A DNA stretch of 34,118 bases from Alphaproteobacteria bacterium (GCA_006226305.1 SBHG01000013.1:1-34118); one strand, 5' to 3'. Shown: positions 1-8,760, numbered from the stretch's first letter. The notes: a model not told the origin generated them from the letters alone. Translations and numbers: made by a program.

Positions 1-808
1 CCGAACGTTCGGTAAAATTGGAACCACTTGGATCATCGATAACCAAACGAATGAATTTCAGACCTGAGGCGTCATCTGTAAAGGACACCGAAACCGCAAT
101 TTGCTGATCTCCTTGGCCCGTATCGATCGATTGTGGCGAAAAGACCAAATCGGTGAGTATGGGGGCTTCATAGTCTGCGGGAGTGTAGTTCACCACAAGT
201 TTTGGGCGGAAGCTTGGATCCACTAGATAGTCAGAGCTAAAGAATTCTGACCAATTGTTATTGGTATTTGTCGGCCTTAGTTGAAGTCCATAATTTGCAT
301 GGGTGCCATCCTGCCATTGATTGTACAAATCCGTAATATCGATTGAATAGAAGTCCAAACTGGAAGGCGCCGGGTGGGGGCCACTTTCGTTAGTTGTGGA
401 TGGGCGGTCCGCCCACCAAAGTCGATCGTTGTCGGATCCGGTGCCACTGGTCTTCCAGTCCCACGGCTCAGTTATCCGGTCGAGATATAGGCCAGTAAAT
501 GAGCCGCTTCTGCTCTGAGCAACCCGCAGAACTAATTCTGCTGACGTTGCGTGCTGGGGCAGGCCGGTCAAATCAAATTCGATGAGTGAGAGGTATGTAT
601 CTCCCCAGCCGCCCGTTACCAGATATTCATCATTAAGGCCACCGCCCGGCCCCCCGCCTCCTGGAGCGTAAGAATAAACGCTAGTTGTCCAAATATCTTT
701 TCCATCATCTGGACCAGGTTGGAGAGTAGCTGATTCAGCGTGGGCGTTTGGCAGGTACGCCAAGCATAGCAATATCCAGCCGATGAACGGATATATAGCT
801 CGAACCAT
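1..808 (-). CDS. Secreted DNRLRE-domain protein, 5' part only
   Basis: The reading frame is open from an ATG at 808 to the window edge (269 codons), so the C-terminus is missing. A GGGGGAAGTGGGA stretch just upstream acts as ribosome binding site. The N-terminus (MVRAIYPFIGWILLCLAYLP, then NAHA) is a signal peptide, probably cleaved after AHA. The next ~190 residues have the look of a DNRLRE/disaggregatase-related beta-sandwich: an opening TLQPGPDDGKDIW, a core LIEFDLTGLP followed by AELVLRV, a WADRPS loop, a DLYNQWQDGTHANYGLQLRP block and an RPKLVVNY close. Such domains are extracellular, often tethered to other surface or carbohydrate-active domains. After residue ~215 a second region begins (PQSIDTGQGDQQIAVSVSF) that resembles an Ig-like or cell-surface repeat. 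Domain assignment is from motif memory; the role is unknown. Confidence 0.75.
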   Translation of the reverse strand, partial: MVRAIYPFIGWILLCLAYLPNAHAESATLQPGPDDGKDIWTTSVYSYAPGGGGPGGGLNDEYLVTGGWGDTYLSLIEFDLTGLPQHATSAELVLRVAQSRSGSFTGLYLDRITEPWDWKTSGTGSDNDRLWWADRPSTTNESGPHPAPSSLDFYSIDITDLYNQWQDGTHANYGLQLRPTNTNNNWSEFFSSDYLVDPSFRPKLVVNYTPADYEAPILTDLVFSPQSIDTGQGDQQIAVSVSFTDDASGLKFIRLVIDDPSGSNFTERS

Positions 809-1151
809 TCCCACTTCCCCCAAACGGATCAGGGGGACAGTACTGACCTAATGGATGTCCCCGCTACCCTGAATAGAATGCTAATCTGCGTGCTACCGGG
901 GAGTCAAATCGCCATAAGTGTTAACCACTTTTGAGAATCAATTAGTAAGAGGGGAAGCAATCCAGCCAAAATGTATCTGGCACAGCCTCGTCAAAACGGT
1001 TGTAAAAACAAATGGTTAGAGGCGATTTCCTGATCGATGTTTTTGGGGGTGGATTGGCATCAAAAATACTCATGAATTGCGCAATCGTTGTCGGTTAACT
1101 GAAACCAATGTGCAACATAAGTAAATTAAGTAGCGGAGGAAATATTGCGCT
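809..1151. other. Intergenic region between DNRLRE gene and fic
   Basis: About 340 bases with no gene seen on either strand. It lies downstream of the Fic gene and upstream of the DNRLRE gene, so it should hold the promoter of the latter and the terminator of the former, but no convincing hairpin with T-tract or -35/-10 pair stands out. It contains the leader inverted repeat listed separately. A good-looking GGAGGA at 1136-1141 on the plus strand precedes only a 20-codon TTG frame running antisense into the end of fic, which is judged fortuitous. Confidence 0.5.
833..862 (-). promoter_or_regulatory. Inverted repeat in the leader of the DNRLRE gene
   Basis: GGGGACA at 833-839 is repeated inverted as TGTCCCC at 856-862 with a 16-base loop. 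It lies 25 bases upstream of the ATG at 808 and would form a 7-bp stem in the mRNA leader or serve as a dyad for a regulator. The flanks AGGG and CCCT extend the symmetry imperfectly. Function unknown. Confidence 0.35.
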
Positions 1152-2213
1152 TCACACGATTGCGGCGGGACCATACCAGGTGCCTTTTCCTGTGCCGTGC
1201 TGAGTGAGGTGGTTCGCCGCTACCAGATTGCGCAGGTGCTTTTTGACCGTGTTGCGATTGGTGCCGGTCAAGTTGACGATCTCGGTGTTGGTAAGCCTTC
1301 CATGATCTCGCGCGAGTTCAATGATTTTGAGGGAAAGTTCAGGAAGCGTCGAAGCCAAAATGCGTTCCCGTTCTATTTTAGTTTCAAGTCGGCGCTTTTG
1401 TTGCTGCAGCGCGCGCAAAAAGTATCCAAGCCAAGGCGACCAGTTCGGCGTCTCGGCTCGGATGGTTCCCTGTGTGGTTCGTAATGCGAGGTAGTAACCC
1501 TCTTTGCTTTGTTCGATGACGCTCTCAAGTGAACTGTAAGGGACATAGACATAGCCGGCGCGCAACAATAAGAGTGTCGTCAGAATGCGTGACAGTCTCC
1601 CGTTGCCGTCCTGGAAGGGGTGGATCTCCAAAAAGACGACGGTGAAAACGCCGATGATAAGGAGGGGGTGAAGTTGTCTCTCCTTGAGGGCGTCCTGCGT
1701 CCATTGGGTGAGCTCGGTCATCAGGCGAGGCGTGTCGAAGGGTGTTGCGGTTTCAAAGACGACGCCAATCTCATGGCCGTCAGCATCGAAGGCACTCACA
1801 TGATTGGGTCCAGTCTTGTAAGCGCCTCGGTGGCGTTCATCTTTTGCGCTGTATTTGAGGAGATCGCGGTGCAGTTGTTTGATGTGGTGTTCGCTAAGAT
1901 CAATCGCGTCTGAATGCGCGTAGATGGTCTCCATCACCTCCGCATAGCCGGCAACTTCCTGCGCGTCGCGGCTTTCAAATTTCTGGATCTCGATGTTGCT
2001 GAGGAGCCGTTCAACTTCTCGATCGGAAAGCTTCGCGCCTTCGATGCGGGTAGAGGAGCCGATGCTTTCAATGGTGGCGACCCGCCGAAGCGCCGAGAGC
2101 CGCTCCGGCGCTAGGGTCCCAAGCGCCCGCCAGGCGCCCTTGAACTCGTCCAATTCGGCGATCAGGGCGAGCACTTCCCGGGTGATTTCGAGGGTTTCGG
2201 TTTTGAGGGTCAT
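1152..2213 (-). CDS. Fic family AMP-transferase with C-terminal HTH
   Basis: The 353-residue product carries the Fic catalytic motif HPFQDGNGRLSR (residues 198-209, catalytic His198), which transfers AMP or another nucleotide from a nucleotide donor to a target protein hydroxyl. An inhibitory-helix motif SSTRIEG (53-59; S/T-xxx-E-G) precedes the Fic core, as in class II Fic proteins that are autoinhibited within one chain. The N-terminal part (ALIAELDEFKGAWRAL) is the usual Fic_N/DUF4172-like lead-in. The C-terminus (about 300-345) is a winged-helix/HTH with TNTEIVNLTGTNRNTVKKHL. The ATG at 2213 (MTLKTETLEI) was chosen because residues upstream of it (MGMYMGIFPQNLLL) are encoded by a tandem DNA repeat and do not look like protein. 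No strong Shine-Dalgarno precedes any candidate start. The target protein is not predictable. Cytosolic; a stand-alone signalling or toxin-like enzyme with no antitoxin gene beside it. Confidence 0.88.
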   Translation of the reverse strand: MTLKTETLEITREVLALIAELDEFKGAWRALGTLAPERLSALRRVATIESIGSSTRIEGAKLSDREVERLLSNIEIQKFESRDAQEVAGYAEVMETIYAHSDAIDLSEHHIKQLHRDLLKYSAKDERHRGAYKTGPNHVSAFDADGHEIGVVFETATPFDTPRLMTELTQWTQDALKERQLHPLLIIGVFTVVFLEIHPFQDGNGRLSRILTTLLLLRAGYVYVPYSSLESVIEQSKEGYYLALRTTQGTIRAETPNWSPWLGYFLRALQQQKRRLETKIERERILASTLPELSLKIIELARDHGRLTNTEIVNLTGTNRNTVKKHLRNLVAANHLTQHGTGKGTWYGPAAIV

Positions 2214-2297
2214 AACCATAAACATACCCATAAATACCCATAAAAGCAAGTTTTGAGGGAAAATACCCATATACATACCCATAAATACCCATAAAAT
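2201..2297 (-). repeat. Duplicated ATACCCATA array upstream of fic
   Basis: On the plus strand ATACCCATA occurs exactly at 2224, 2234, 2263, 2275 and 2285, with a one-mismatch copy (ATAACCATA) at 2212. The six copies form two triplets with the same internal spacing (12 then 10 bases) 51 bases apart, and each triplet is preceded by TTTTGAGGG (2201 and 2251). The unit is thus a ~50-bp tandem duplication. It covers the 5' end and leader of fic, so it is a plausible operator, possibly read by the HTH of Fic itself. That last step is inference. Confidence 0.7.
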
Positions 2298-2415
2298 GGG
2301 AGAATCTTGCCGGTTTCAGATCTGTTAGGGACCCGGGCCCAAGCCGTGGACAAAGCCGTAAAATCAGGGGGACTTCTCTTCAATTCCGGTCCCCAGCCAA
2401 GGAGTTCAAAACCCC

Positions 2416-3666
2416 ATGCGCACCGTTCAAACTGTCAGCCGCCAGGAGCTCTATGACCTCGCCTGGTCCATGCCCATGACCAAGCTCGGAGAGCACTTTG
2501 GAGTTTCCGATGTGGGTATCCGAAAGATCTGCCTTCGCCACCACATCCCCTTGCCGGAACAAGGTCACTGGAACCGTGTCACCGCCGGCCACAAAGTCAC
2601 GCAGACACCGCTGCCCCCTCGCGAAGGAGATGATCGCCAAAACATCCGGGTCCTCGCCACCCGGCCCGGCGTGCCTGATGCGGTGGCAGATGTGGCAGAG
2701 CAAACCCGAGCGCGCGAGGAGGAGGGTGTCAACAAAATCATTGTGTCGATCGGCACCGAGCCTCAGTCCAAAATGGGCACGTGGCTGGCGGCGCGGCTCA
2801 GCAAAGCGTGCGCCGATGGGCGCGGTGTGTTGACGGCGCGGTCCAAGAAGTCATTTCCGGTGGAGGTGACGGAAGGGACAAGAGAGCGGGCTATCGCAAT
2901 CATCGACGCGCTCGCCCTTGGGCTGATCGCGCGCGGGTACAAATTGGTCGCCGGTGAAGAGGTTGCTGAACTTGAGGTAGCAAGTGAACGGATTGGATTG
3001 TCTCTGCGTGAGACCGTCAAACGTCAAAGTCACACGTTCACTGAAGAGGAGCGCTCCAAACTTGACGAGTTTGATCGCAAGATCGCAAAAGATCCAGACT
3101 GGCGTTCGCCCTGGCCCGGCAGAAAATCGGCATATGAGCGTAAGCTACCAGACTATGACTACTTCCCAACCGGCAAGCTAAAACTTGAGCTCTCAAAAGT
3201 CACTGAGGGCATGCGCAAGTCCTGGAGTGATGCCAAAGTTCAACGCTTAGAAAACTTGCTCAATGATATCGTTGCCACGCTGGAGCCTCATGCGGAGCTG
3301 CTGCGACTCCAAAGAGAGGAAAGGGAGGAGCAACGGCGCCAATGGAAGTTGGAGGAAGAGTGCCGGGAACAAGCGCGCCGCCGTCAGCGCATTGCGGCCA
3401 AGCGACACGATCAGACCCTGCCTTTCATAGAGCGGCTTGAACAGGCGAAGCGATACTCAAACTTGATCGACTATTTGGAAGCGACCTTCTCGGTTCAAAG
3501 AAACTCCGACAACAAGGAGTATGCAGCCTTCCTTGTATGGGCGAGGGCAGAAAAGGAGAGGCTCTTAAGCCAGATCCACCCGGACGCCATTGCGTCCTCT
3601 ACGCAAGGTTGGTCCGCCGTCTCGTTTTCAGATGAGCGGCTCGACGACGACAGGGACTATTGGTGA
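2416..3666 (+). CDS. Conserved HTH-containing protein of unknown function
   Basis: The 416-residue product starts at an ATG with AAGGAG 11 bases upstream. Residues 8-50 (SRQELYDLAWSMPMTKLGEH, then FGVSDVGIRKICLRHHIPLP) form a helix-turn-helix followed by the motif PEQGHWNRVTAGHKVTQTPLP, a combination I recognise from a widespread uncharacterised family often found in accessory regions (ELYELVWSKPMTKLA type). The middle is an alpha/beta region (110-200). A charged coiled-coil segment lies at about 285-345 (LQREEREEQRRQWKLEEECR, then REQARRRQRIAAK). No membrane segment or catalytic motif is visible. It is divergent from fic, sharing the 200-base intergenic region that holds the ATACCCATA repeats, so the two may be co-regulated. 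DNA binding is likely; function is unknown. Confidence 0.7.
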   Translation: MRTVQTVSRQELYDLAWSMPMTKLGEHFGVSDVGIRKICLRHHIPLPEQGHWNRVTAGHKVTQTPLPPREGDDRQNIRVLATRPGVPDAVADVAEQTRAREEEGVNKIIVSIGTEPQSKMGTWLAARLSKACADGRGVLTARSKKSFPVEVTEGTRERAIAIIDALALGLIARGYKLVAGEEVAELEVASERIGLSLRETVKRQSHTFTEEERSKLDEFDRKIAKDPDWRSPWPGRKSAYERKLPDYDYFPTGKLKLELSKVTEGMRKSWSDAKVQRLENLLNDIVATLEPHAELLRLQREEREEQRRQWKLEEECREQARRRQRIAAKRHDQTLPFIERLEQAKRYSNLIDYLEATFSVQRNSDNKEYAAFLVWARAEKERLLSQIHPDAIASSTQGWSAVSFSDERLDDDRDYW

Positions 3667-3785
3667 GCCTCATCGCAAGTGGGGCTCGAACTCAATTGGT
3701 CATAATTGAGGTTGGGCGGCTGAATTTCAAACTCAACATCTATACACGCGCAAGATAAATAGTGTGGAAAATGACTGCGAGAGAA

Positions 3786-4880
3786 CTAATCTCCAGAGGT
3801 GTCTGGCCCCAGGAAAACAAACTTCATGATTTCCTCGTTTTCGATACCAATCATCATCGGTTGGCGCGTGCTCTCAAGAACAATGAGGTCGTAGATCTCA
3901 GTAACGGATCCGGTAATGCCAATCTTAAAAGCAATCTCTCCGGTTTCAAGATCAATGCCGAAAATAGCGCACTCCGGTTCGGCATTACGCTCTTTCAGCA
4001 TGTCGTCGAGCGGAAGACCTGCGAAGACCTCATTTCTCGGCAAAGAAGTTCCCAACAAAGCGTACTTTCCAAAGAACCTGAGACCTCGCAAAAACCCAGG
4101 GCACCAGCAGACGTGTTCAAACTTTCCAGACTGCGGGTCTATGTATCCAAACCAGCCTCGGCCGGCCTCTACGAACCATAGTTTGCCATCATAAAGCCGC
4201 GGCGTGTGCGGCATTGACAGTCCCTGGCATACAATTTCTCTCGATTTAGCATCAATAATGCTGCCCCCATCGGCTCTATCTTTGTACCATTCAGAATTCT
4301 TATTGCTGTTGCTGACAACAGAAACATAGGCGATATCATCGCCATCTAAACAAAAGCCGTTTAGATGACATCGATCTTCCGGGAAAATGCCGTCGATAAA
4401 AGATGGTCGCCAAAGGGGATTGAAACTGCCTCGATCATCTACGCTTGCAATACAGTTATACTGGGTAACAGCAACGAGGAGTTCCTCTTGGGTCGTGAAA
4501 TGCATGTCATGAATATCGACATTTCCAGTGACGGAGCTGGATCGTGGCATATAGAAACGATCCCAAACATTTTCGATGCGAACGCCTGGATCCAATGAAT
4601 GTTCAAACCGCCAAATCTGGTACAGGGTGGACAGGTAAAAACCGTTTGGTGTCGGAATGAGCGCCATGGCGCGTCCAAGATTACGTTCACAAGCTGACAG
4701 AGACCCCTGATTACCCGGCCCGATCATGACCACCTTCCCAAGGGTATAGGTGGTAAAGACAAGACTGAGGTCGTTGTCGTCCATCCAAGACCTGGCTTCA
4801 TCAGAAAGGTGGATATGAAAAGGTCCGTCGTTTCCGACGGACCTATCCTGAACAACGTTAGGGATTTGATTTTGAGTCAT
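3786..4880 (-). CDS. TIGR03032 (DUF4915) family protein
   Basis: The 364-residue product matches the TIGR03032 family: LVFTTYTLGKVVMIGPG near residue 40, then NLGRAMALIP, FYLSTLYQIWRFEH, DIHDMHF, FNPLWRPSFI, CHLNGFCLD, SMPHTPRLYDGKLWFVEAGR and FLRGLRF, spaced as in the family. These look like blades of a WD40/PQQ-type beta-propeller. No signal peptide is visible, so it is probably cytosolic. The start lies only 8 bases downstream of the autotransporter stop, so it is the second gene of that operon, and presumably serves the autotransporter or its modification. In other genomes I recall the family near TPR proteins and sulfotransferases, but its biochemical function is not known. Family assignment is confident; the role is open. 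Confidence 0.85.
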   Translation of the reverse strand: MTQNQIPNVVQDRSVGNDGPFHIHLSDEARSWMDDNDLSLVFTTYTLGKVVMIGPGNQGSLSACERNLGRAMALIPTPNGFYLSTLYQIWRFEHSLDPGVRIENVWDRFYMPRSSSVTGNVDIHDMHFTTQEELLVAVTQYNCIASVDDRGSFNPLWRPSFIDGIFPEDRCHLNGFCLDGDDIAYVSVVSNSNKNSEWYKDRADGGSIIDAKSREIVCQGLSMPHTPRLYDGKLWFVEAGRGWFGYIDPQSGKFEHVCWCPGFLRGLRFFGKYALLGTSLPRNEVFAGLPLDDMLKERNAEPECAIFGIDLETGEIAFKIGITGSVTEIYDLIVLESTRQPMMIGIENEEIMKFVFLGPDTSGD

Positions 4881-4888
4881 TCAGAATT

Positions 4889-7800
4889 TTACCAGTCGAG
4901 TCTCAGTCCTGCAAAGATTGAATGGAGCTGATAATCTCCAGAGAGTTCCCCGTTGTATCCAACTTGCATAGAGAGAGTATCTGACAGTTTGGTGTTTAGA
5001 GCTCCCCCGACCAATCCGAGTGTCCGACTATCTTCGCTAAGGGTCAGAGCGATCGGATTGTTTGAACCAATAAAACCAGCCAGAACTTCGCGATCATCTG
5101 AGTAGTCCTCGTAAGCGATGCCAGCCCGAAGGCTGAATTCGATGGGCAGATCACGGCTGTTCAAAGACCGGTTGATCCAGTCGACTTGCCCCTCATAACG
5201 CATGGCCTTGGTGGTGTGGCTGTCTACTTCGAGGCCAGTGATGATATTACCGCCATCATCGATGTAGTCGTCCTGCTTGGAGCGAATATGCTCGATTGAA
5301 ACACGCGGTCGCAATTTGGCGTTTGAGCTTACATCATAGTCATGCGCTGCTTCGACCCGAATCGACCAGACCTGACCATCAAACTTACCTGAAGCGACGC
5401 CTATGGAGGATCCGTTCGTGACTTTTCGACTGGCTTCATAGTCATTCGAGCCGCCGGCAGCAATCAGATTGATGTGTAGGCCGTCGTTCTCATAGGAACC
5501 ATAAAGCGCGCCATAAAAACTATCGAGATCGACCTCTCCAGCATCACCGTCTAGTTCGGCATTGGAGCGTGCATAACCGGCCGCGAAGCCACCGAGCCAG
5601 TTATTTGAAAGATAAGCATCCCGTCCAAGACCGATACCACCCCCGTGCGACTCATAACCCACAAGAGTGCTGGTTGCATCTTGGCTCGCCATGCCGGCAA
5701 AGCCACGCACCCAAACAGCCGGTGCGCGAGATCTATCCGCTTCCTCGGTATGGAGCACAACATCTGATCCGACAAAACTCATCTCTTCATAGCTGCGTTC
5801 CAACATCATCGAGGTAAAACTCTCGACGGAGGGAGTTGGTGTCAACGACTTTGACATCAACATATTGGTCAGTGAGTTAGAGCCGCGCGACAGGCTTCTG
5901 CCTCGGATTGGGTTAAAGGCAAAAGCAGTACTGCTTGAGCTATCGCCCTCCGGATGTTTAAAGGCCACATCCATACGGGTGAGAATGGAACCCATAAATT
6001 CCCGGAAGCTATTGTCTCCGGTCGTGCTCGCCGCCTGGGCGGACACCTGGCTCACGGGCAGGGACGCGACGACAATATCAGTCCCGTTCTGTGTGCTAAC
6101 GGCATAATTGGCCAGGTCCATCCCCATGGCATCTGTGACGCTATCAAACACACCCGTCACGCCACCTGATGTTAGGACGACAGAATAAAAGTCAATACCC
6201 GGACTGCCGCTGATTGCCACGTTGCTGCCGGGGTCAATGGACGCTGTGCCGGAAACAACCAGCTGGTGAGAACTCGAGCCACCAACTTCGCCCACCAGGA
6301 GTGCACTGCCGGAGTTAAAGGCAATATTGCCTGTAATCATAACATCGTTGGAGGCCGCGATAATCTGTCCGGAGACATCGACATCACCGTTGATTGAGCC
6401 GGCACCACCGAGACCGGCGCCGGCAGCAACTGTAAACAGGCCGCTGGTCATAGAGCCGTCGATAAAGAGGTTACCTTCAGAAACCGTAACTGAGTTCACA
6501 TTAAAGGCCTGGGTCGAGACCCAGTCCCCCAGCCCAGTCTTGGCGATCGCCTCAAAGCTGTTAAAGGTGCCAGACTCGGTGCCAGCGCCTTCAAACACCA
6601 GTGTGTCCATGCCGCTGCCACCTTCCACTGTGCCGGTAAAGGAGTGACCAGCAAGAAGCGTCATAAAGTCATCGCCGCCATCAAGATTAACCGCAACGCC
6701 AGAACCACCCGAAACTGATCCACCTACCGTGACATAGGAAACACCTGATCCCGATGCCTGAATGCCAATCCCTGATAAGGATGTTACAGAGGATGTATCG
6801 TAGATGCTGATATAGTGCGTGCCATTGAGAGACAGATTAATCCCATTTCCAACGCCATTGGTACTGATTTGAGATCCATTACTCAGAGTGATTGAGTTTC
6901 CGGAATCCGTGCCGGACGTGATGAAGTTGATGGCGTTTGCGGCGCCGGAAACCGTAGAGATGGAGCCTCCATCCAACAAAATCGAATTGTCACTTGCAAC
7001 ATTTGTAAACTGAACCGTGTGACTAGATGCGACAAGGCTTGAATTTGTAACGGATATTGTATTCCCGGATGCAGTACCGTTAGACCAAAATTGGATGGCA
7101 TGTGTGCCAGATTGAATTGAGCTTCCATTCGAAAGAGAAATGCTGTTGTCGTTTGCCTGATTAATTGAGCGAAATCGGACACCATAATTGTTATTCGAAA
7201 TAGAAGCATCGTTTAGTGTAATAGTATTACCACCAACCGTGCCGGAGGTGGCCACCAAATCCATTCCCCAAGAGCTTGGCGCGCTAAGATCAGAACCACC
7301 CCCCAGATAGATATTGTTATTAGTAACTCCATTTGAGCCACTTAGGAAAATACCGTCTCCACTGCCAGCAACTGCATATCCACCGAGGATGTTGATCGAA
7401 TTCCCATCGATTGCATTCTGGGATTTTGCATAAATGACAGAACCGCTCAATGCCGTAACAGATCCGTTTAGATTAATTGTATTTCCCGATATTTGGCCAG
7501 TGCTTGAGTAAAGCCGAATTGCATCCTGTGTTGACGCAAATGTGGTTCCCGACACAATTGAAATCTCATTTGAGTTGATGCCTCCTGATGTGCTGCTCAT
7601 ATCCAGCCCCATCTGGGCAGCATTCACCGTTCCGCCATTAAACTTTATGGTATTGCCTGAAAGATATCCGGCGGTGGATGAAATCTGTGCAAATGAGGCC
7701 GAGGTAGAGTCAAGATCGCCCTCAAAATAGAAATAGTTGCTGACCACCGTCGTGCCGGACACAAAAAGCCCTTCACGGGTGGTATTAATAATCGATCCGT

Positions 7801-8581
7801 TGTTGACAATTATGGTGTTACCGAGAACTTGGTCGCCAACCAACCTAATGCCTCGCGTATTCGCGCAACCTGAGAAACAGGAGCCGGAAAGTTGGCCGCC
7901 GTCCAAATAAACATTGTTGTTTTGAATGATGCCAGCGGTTGAAAAATCGATATTGGCATCGCCCACCGAGATGTTGCCATTCACAAGAATGGTATTGTTT
8001 TCAATCGTATTGGAATTATTTCCGGCAAATCGAATGCCACTTCCTACAGCAGCGTAGACGAAGGACTCACCCAGCACGTTAACGCAATTGTCTGAGATTG
8101 CTCCGCTATCGGTACGCCGAAAATATATCGAGTCCCAACTACCATAAAGACCAACCTCAATCCGTGTTGCAGACGTCGGTCCGTTTAACGTGATGGTGTG
8201 CCCTGTTGAATTCAGAGCGTAAACACCCTCTTCGCCGTCAGTATCTGAGCCAATTTTACCGCCAGCATAAATGGTAACAGATCCGTTGTCGTGGCCTGCA
8301 TTAAATGTCACACCAGGAACCGGTGGAATCTCTACGAAAAATTGCGAACCAGCTGCGAAAACGACATCGTAGTTGGAGCCGGTGGAACTGATGGGATTGT
8401 TGATCACGGTACCGGAGATCGTGATATCTGCAGGCCCTGGGACCGTGCAGTCGGCTAATGCCGGAGAACTGGCTGCCATTGCGATGGTCGAGACCCCGGC
8501 GGCCAAGACGAGTTTTCTTGCAGAGCCAACTTGCTTGCCAATCTTGACGGTGCGCCAAGATTCCTTGAACCAATTTTGCAT
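4889..8581 (-). CDS. Autotransporter (type Va) with beta-helix passenger
   Basis: The 1230-residue product begins with a long basic signal peptide (FKESWRTVKIGKQVGSARKL, then LAAGVSTIAMAASSPALA, cleavage about residue 43). ATG 8581 is preceded by GGGGGA. Residues ~45-700 are a right-handed parallel beta-helix passenger made of short loose repeats of the type GNTITLNDASI and DNSISLSNGSSI. A region with GDVDVSGQI and GSALLVGEVGGSSSHQLVVS follows, as in PATR-type passengers. Residues ~951-1230 are the autotransporter beta-barrel (PAVWVRGFAGM, GGIGLGRDAYLSNNWLGGFA, RPRVSIEHIR, IFAGLRLDW), ending in an aromatic residue as required for BAM insertion. Four cysteines lie in the N-terminal half, including a close CFSGC pair. 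Expected on the cell surface, as adhesin or biofilm factor. The promoter carries the shared CCCCCRATTGGGGG palindrome at about -42.5. Confidence 0.93.
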   Translation of the reverse strand: MQNWFKESWRTVKIGKQVGSARKLVLAAGVSTIAMAASSPALADCTVPGPADITISGTVINNPISSTGSNYDVVFAAGSQFFVEIPPVPGVTFNAGHDNGSVTIYAGGKIGSDTDGEEGVYALNSTGHTITLNGPTSATRIEVGLYGSWDSIYFRRTDSGAISDNCVNVLGESFVYAAVGSGIRFAGNNSNTIENNTILVNGNISVGDANIDFSTAGIIQNNNVYLDGGQLSGSCFSGCANTRGIRLVGDQVLGNTIIVNNGSIINTTREGLFVSGTTVVSNYFYFEGDLDSTSASFAQISSTAGYLSGNTIKFNGGTVNAAQMGLDMSSTSGGINSNEISIVSGTTFASTQDAIRLYSSTGQISGNTINLNGSVTALSGSVIYAKSQNAIDGNSINILGGYAVAGSGDGIFLSGSNGVTNNNIYLGGGSDLSAPSSWGMDLVATSGTVGGNTITLNDASISNNNYGVRFRSINQANDNSISLSNGSSIQSGTHAIQFWSNGTASGNTISVTNSSLVASSHTVQFTNVASDNSILLDGGSISTVSGAANAINFITSGTDSGNSITLSNGSQISTNGVGNGINLSLNGTHYISIYDTSSVTSLSGIGIQASGSGVSYVTVGGSVSGGSGVAVNLDGGDDFMTLLAGHSFTGTVEGGSGMDTLVFEGAGTESGTFNSFEAIAKTGLGDWVSTQAFNVNSVTVSEGNLFIDGSMTSGLFTVAAGAGLGGAGSINGDVDVSGQIIAASNDVMITGNIAFNSGSALLVGEVGGSSSHQLVVSGTASIDPGSNVAISGSPGIDFYSVVLTSGGVTGVFDSVTDAMGMDLANYAVSTQNGTDIVVASLPVSQVSAQAASTTGDNSFREFMGSILTRMDVAFKHPEGDSSSSTAFAFNPIRGRSLSRGSNSLTNMLMSKSLTPTPSVESFTSMMLERSYEEMSFVGSDVVLHTEEADRSRAPAVWVRGFAGMASQDATSTLVGYESHGGGIGLGRDAYLSNNWLGGFAAGYARSNAELDGDAGEVDLDSFYGALYGSYENDGLHINLIAAGGSNDYEASRKVTNGSSIGVASGKFDGQVWSIRVEAAHDYDVSSNAKLRPRVSIEHIRSKQDDYIDDGGNIITGLEVDSHTTKAMRYEGQVDWINRSLNSRDLPIEFSLRAGIAYEDYSDDREVLAGFIGSNNPIALTLSEDSRTLGLVGGALNTKLSDTLSMQVGYNGELSGDYQLHSIFAGLRLDW

Positions 8582-8627
8582 GGATATCCCCCGATAATCC
8601 CGTCACGAAACAAATGTTCTGTGCAAA

Positions 8628-8656
8628 ACTATAAGAGGTGCGGTATTTGTTGACGT
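8628..8656 (-). promoter_or_regulatory. Predicted activator-dependent promoter of the autotransporter operon
   Basis: On the minus strand a -10-like TATAGT (8628-8633) lies about 47 bases upstream of the ATG. Seventeen bases further up the hexamer is ACGTCA, which is not a usable -35. The shared palindrome begins directly there. With a start site near 8621 the palindrome centre is at about -42.5, the position of a class II activator site that overlaps the -35 region. Prediction only. Confidence 0.45.
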
Positions 8657-8671
8657 CCCCCGATTGGGGGA
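8656..8671. promoter_or_regulatory. Palindromic operator copy 1 (TCCCCCGATTGGGGGA)
   Basis: A 16-bp dyad with 6-bp arms and a GATT centre, located between the divergent autotransporter and LuxR-type genes. The same core (CCCCCAATTGGGGG) recurs upstream of tpsB at 10520-10533 and nowhere else in the window. The size and symmetry fit a dimeric LuxR/GerE-type HTH. The encoded neighbour is such a protein, so autoregulation and joint control of both adhesin operons is the obvious hypothesis. Confidence 0.65.
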
Positions 8672-8690
8672 GATTGCTTAAATATCTGCT

Positions 8691-8719
8691 TTGACTTGCA
8701 AAAATTCGTTTCTTAGTAT
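8691..8719 (+). promoter_or_regulatory. Predicted sigma70 promoter of the LuxR-type regulator
   Basis: TTGACT (8691-8696), a 17-base spacer and TAGTAT (8714-8719) form a good housekeeping promoter for the rightward regulator gene, with start site expected near 8726 and a short 35-base leader. The upstream palindrome would be centred at about -62.5. Unlike the two adhesin promoters this one has a near-consensus -35, so basal expression without an activator is plausible. Confidence 0.5.
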
Positions 8720-8760
8720 CATTCCATGTTGCGCAAATAGCACGAGGGGTGTGCTTAGAC

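Noticed and set aside
816..836. CCCCC-10 nt-GGGGG upstream of the DNRLRE gene as a third copy of the adhesin operator.
   Set aside because: The spacing is 10 rather than 4 bases and the centre lacks the ATT core; the C run is the complement of the ribosome binding site.
2214..2282. N-terminal extension of the Fic protein (MGMYMGIFPQNLLL...).
   Set aside because: It is encoded by the ATACCCATA tandem array, so its residues just mirror the DNA repeat. Family members begin near the MTLKTETL region.
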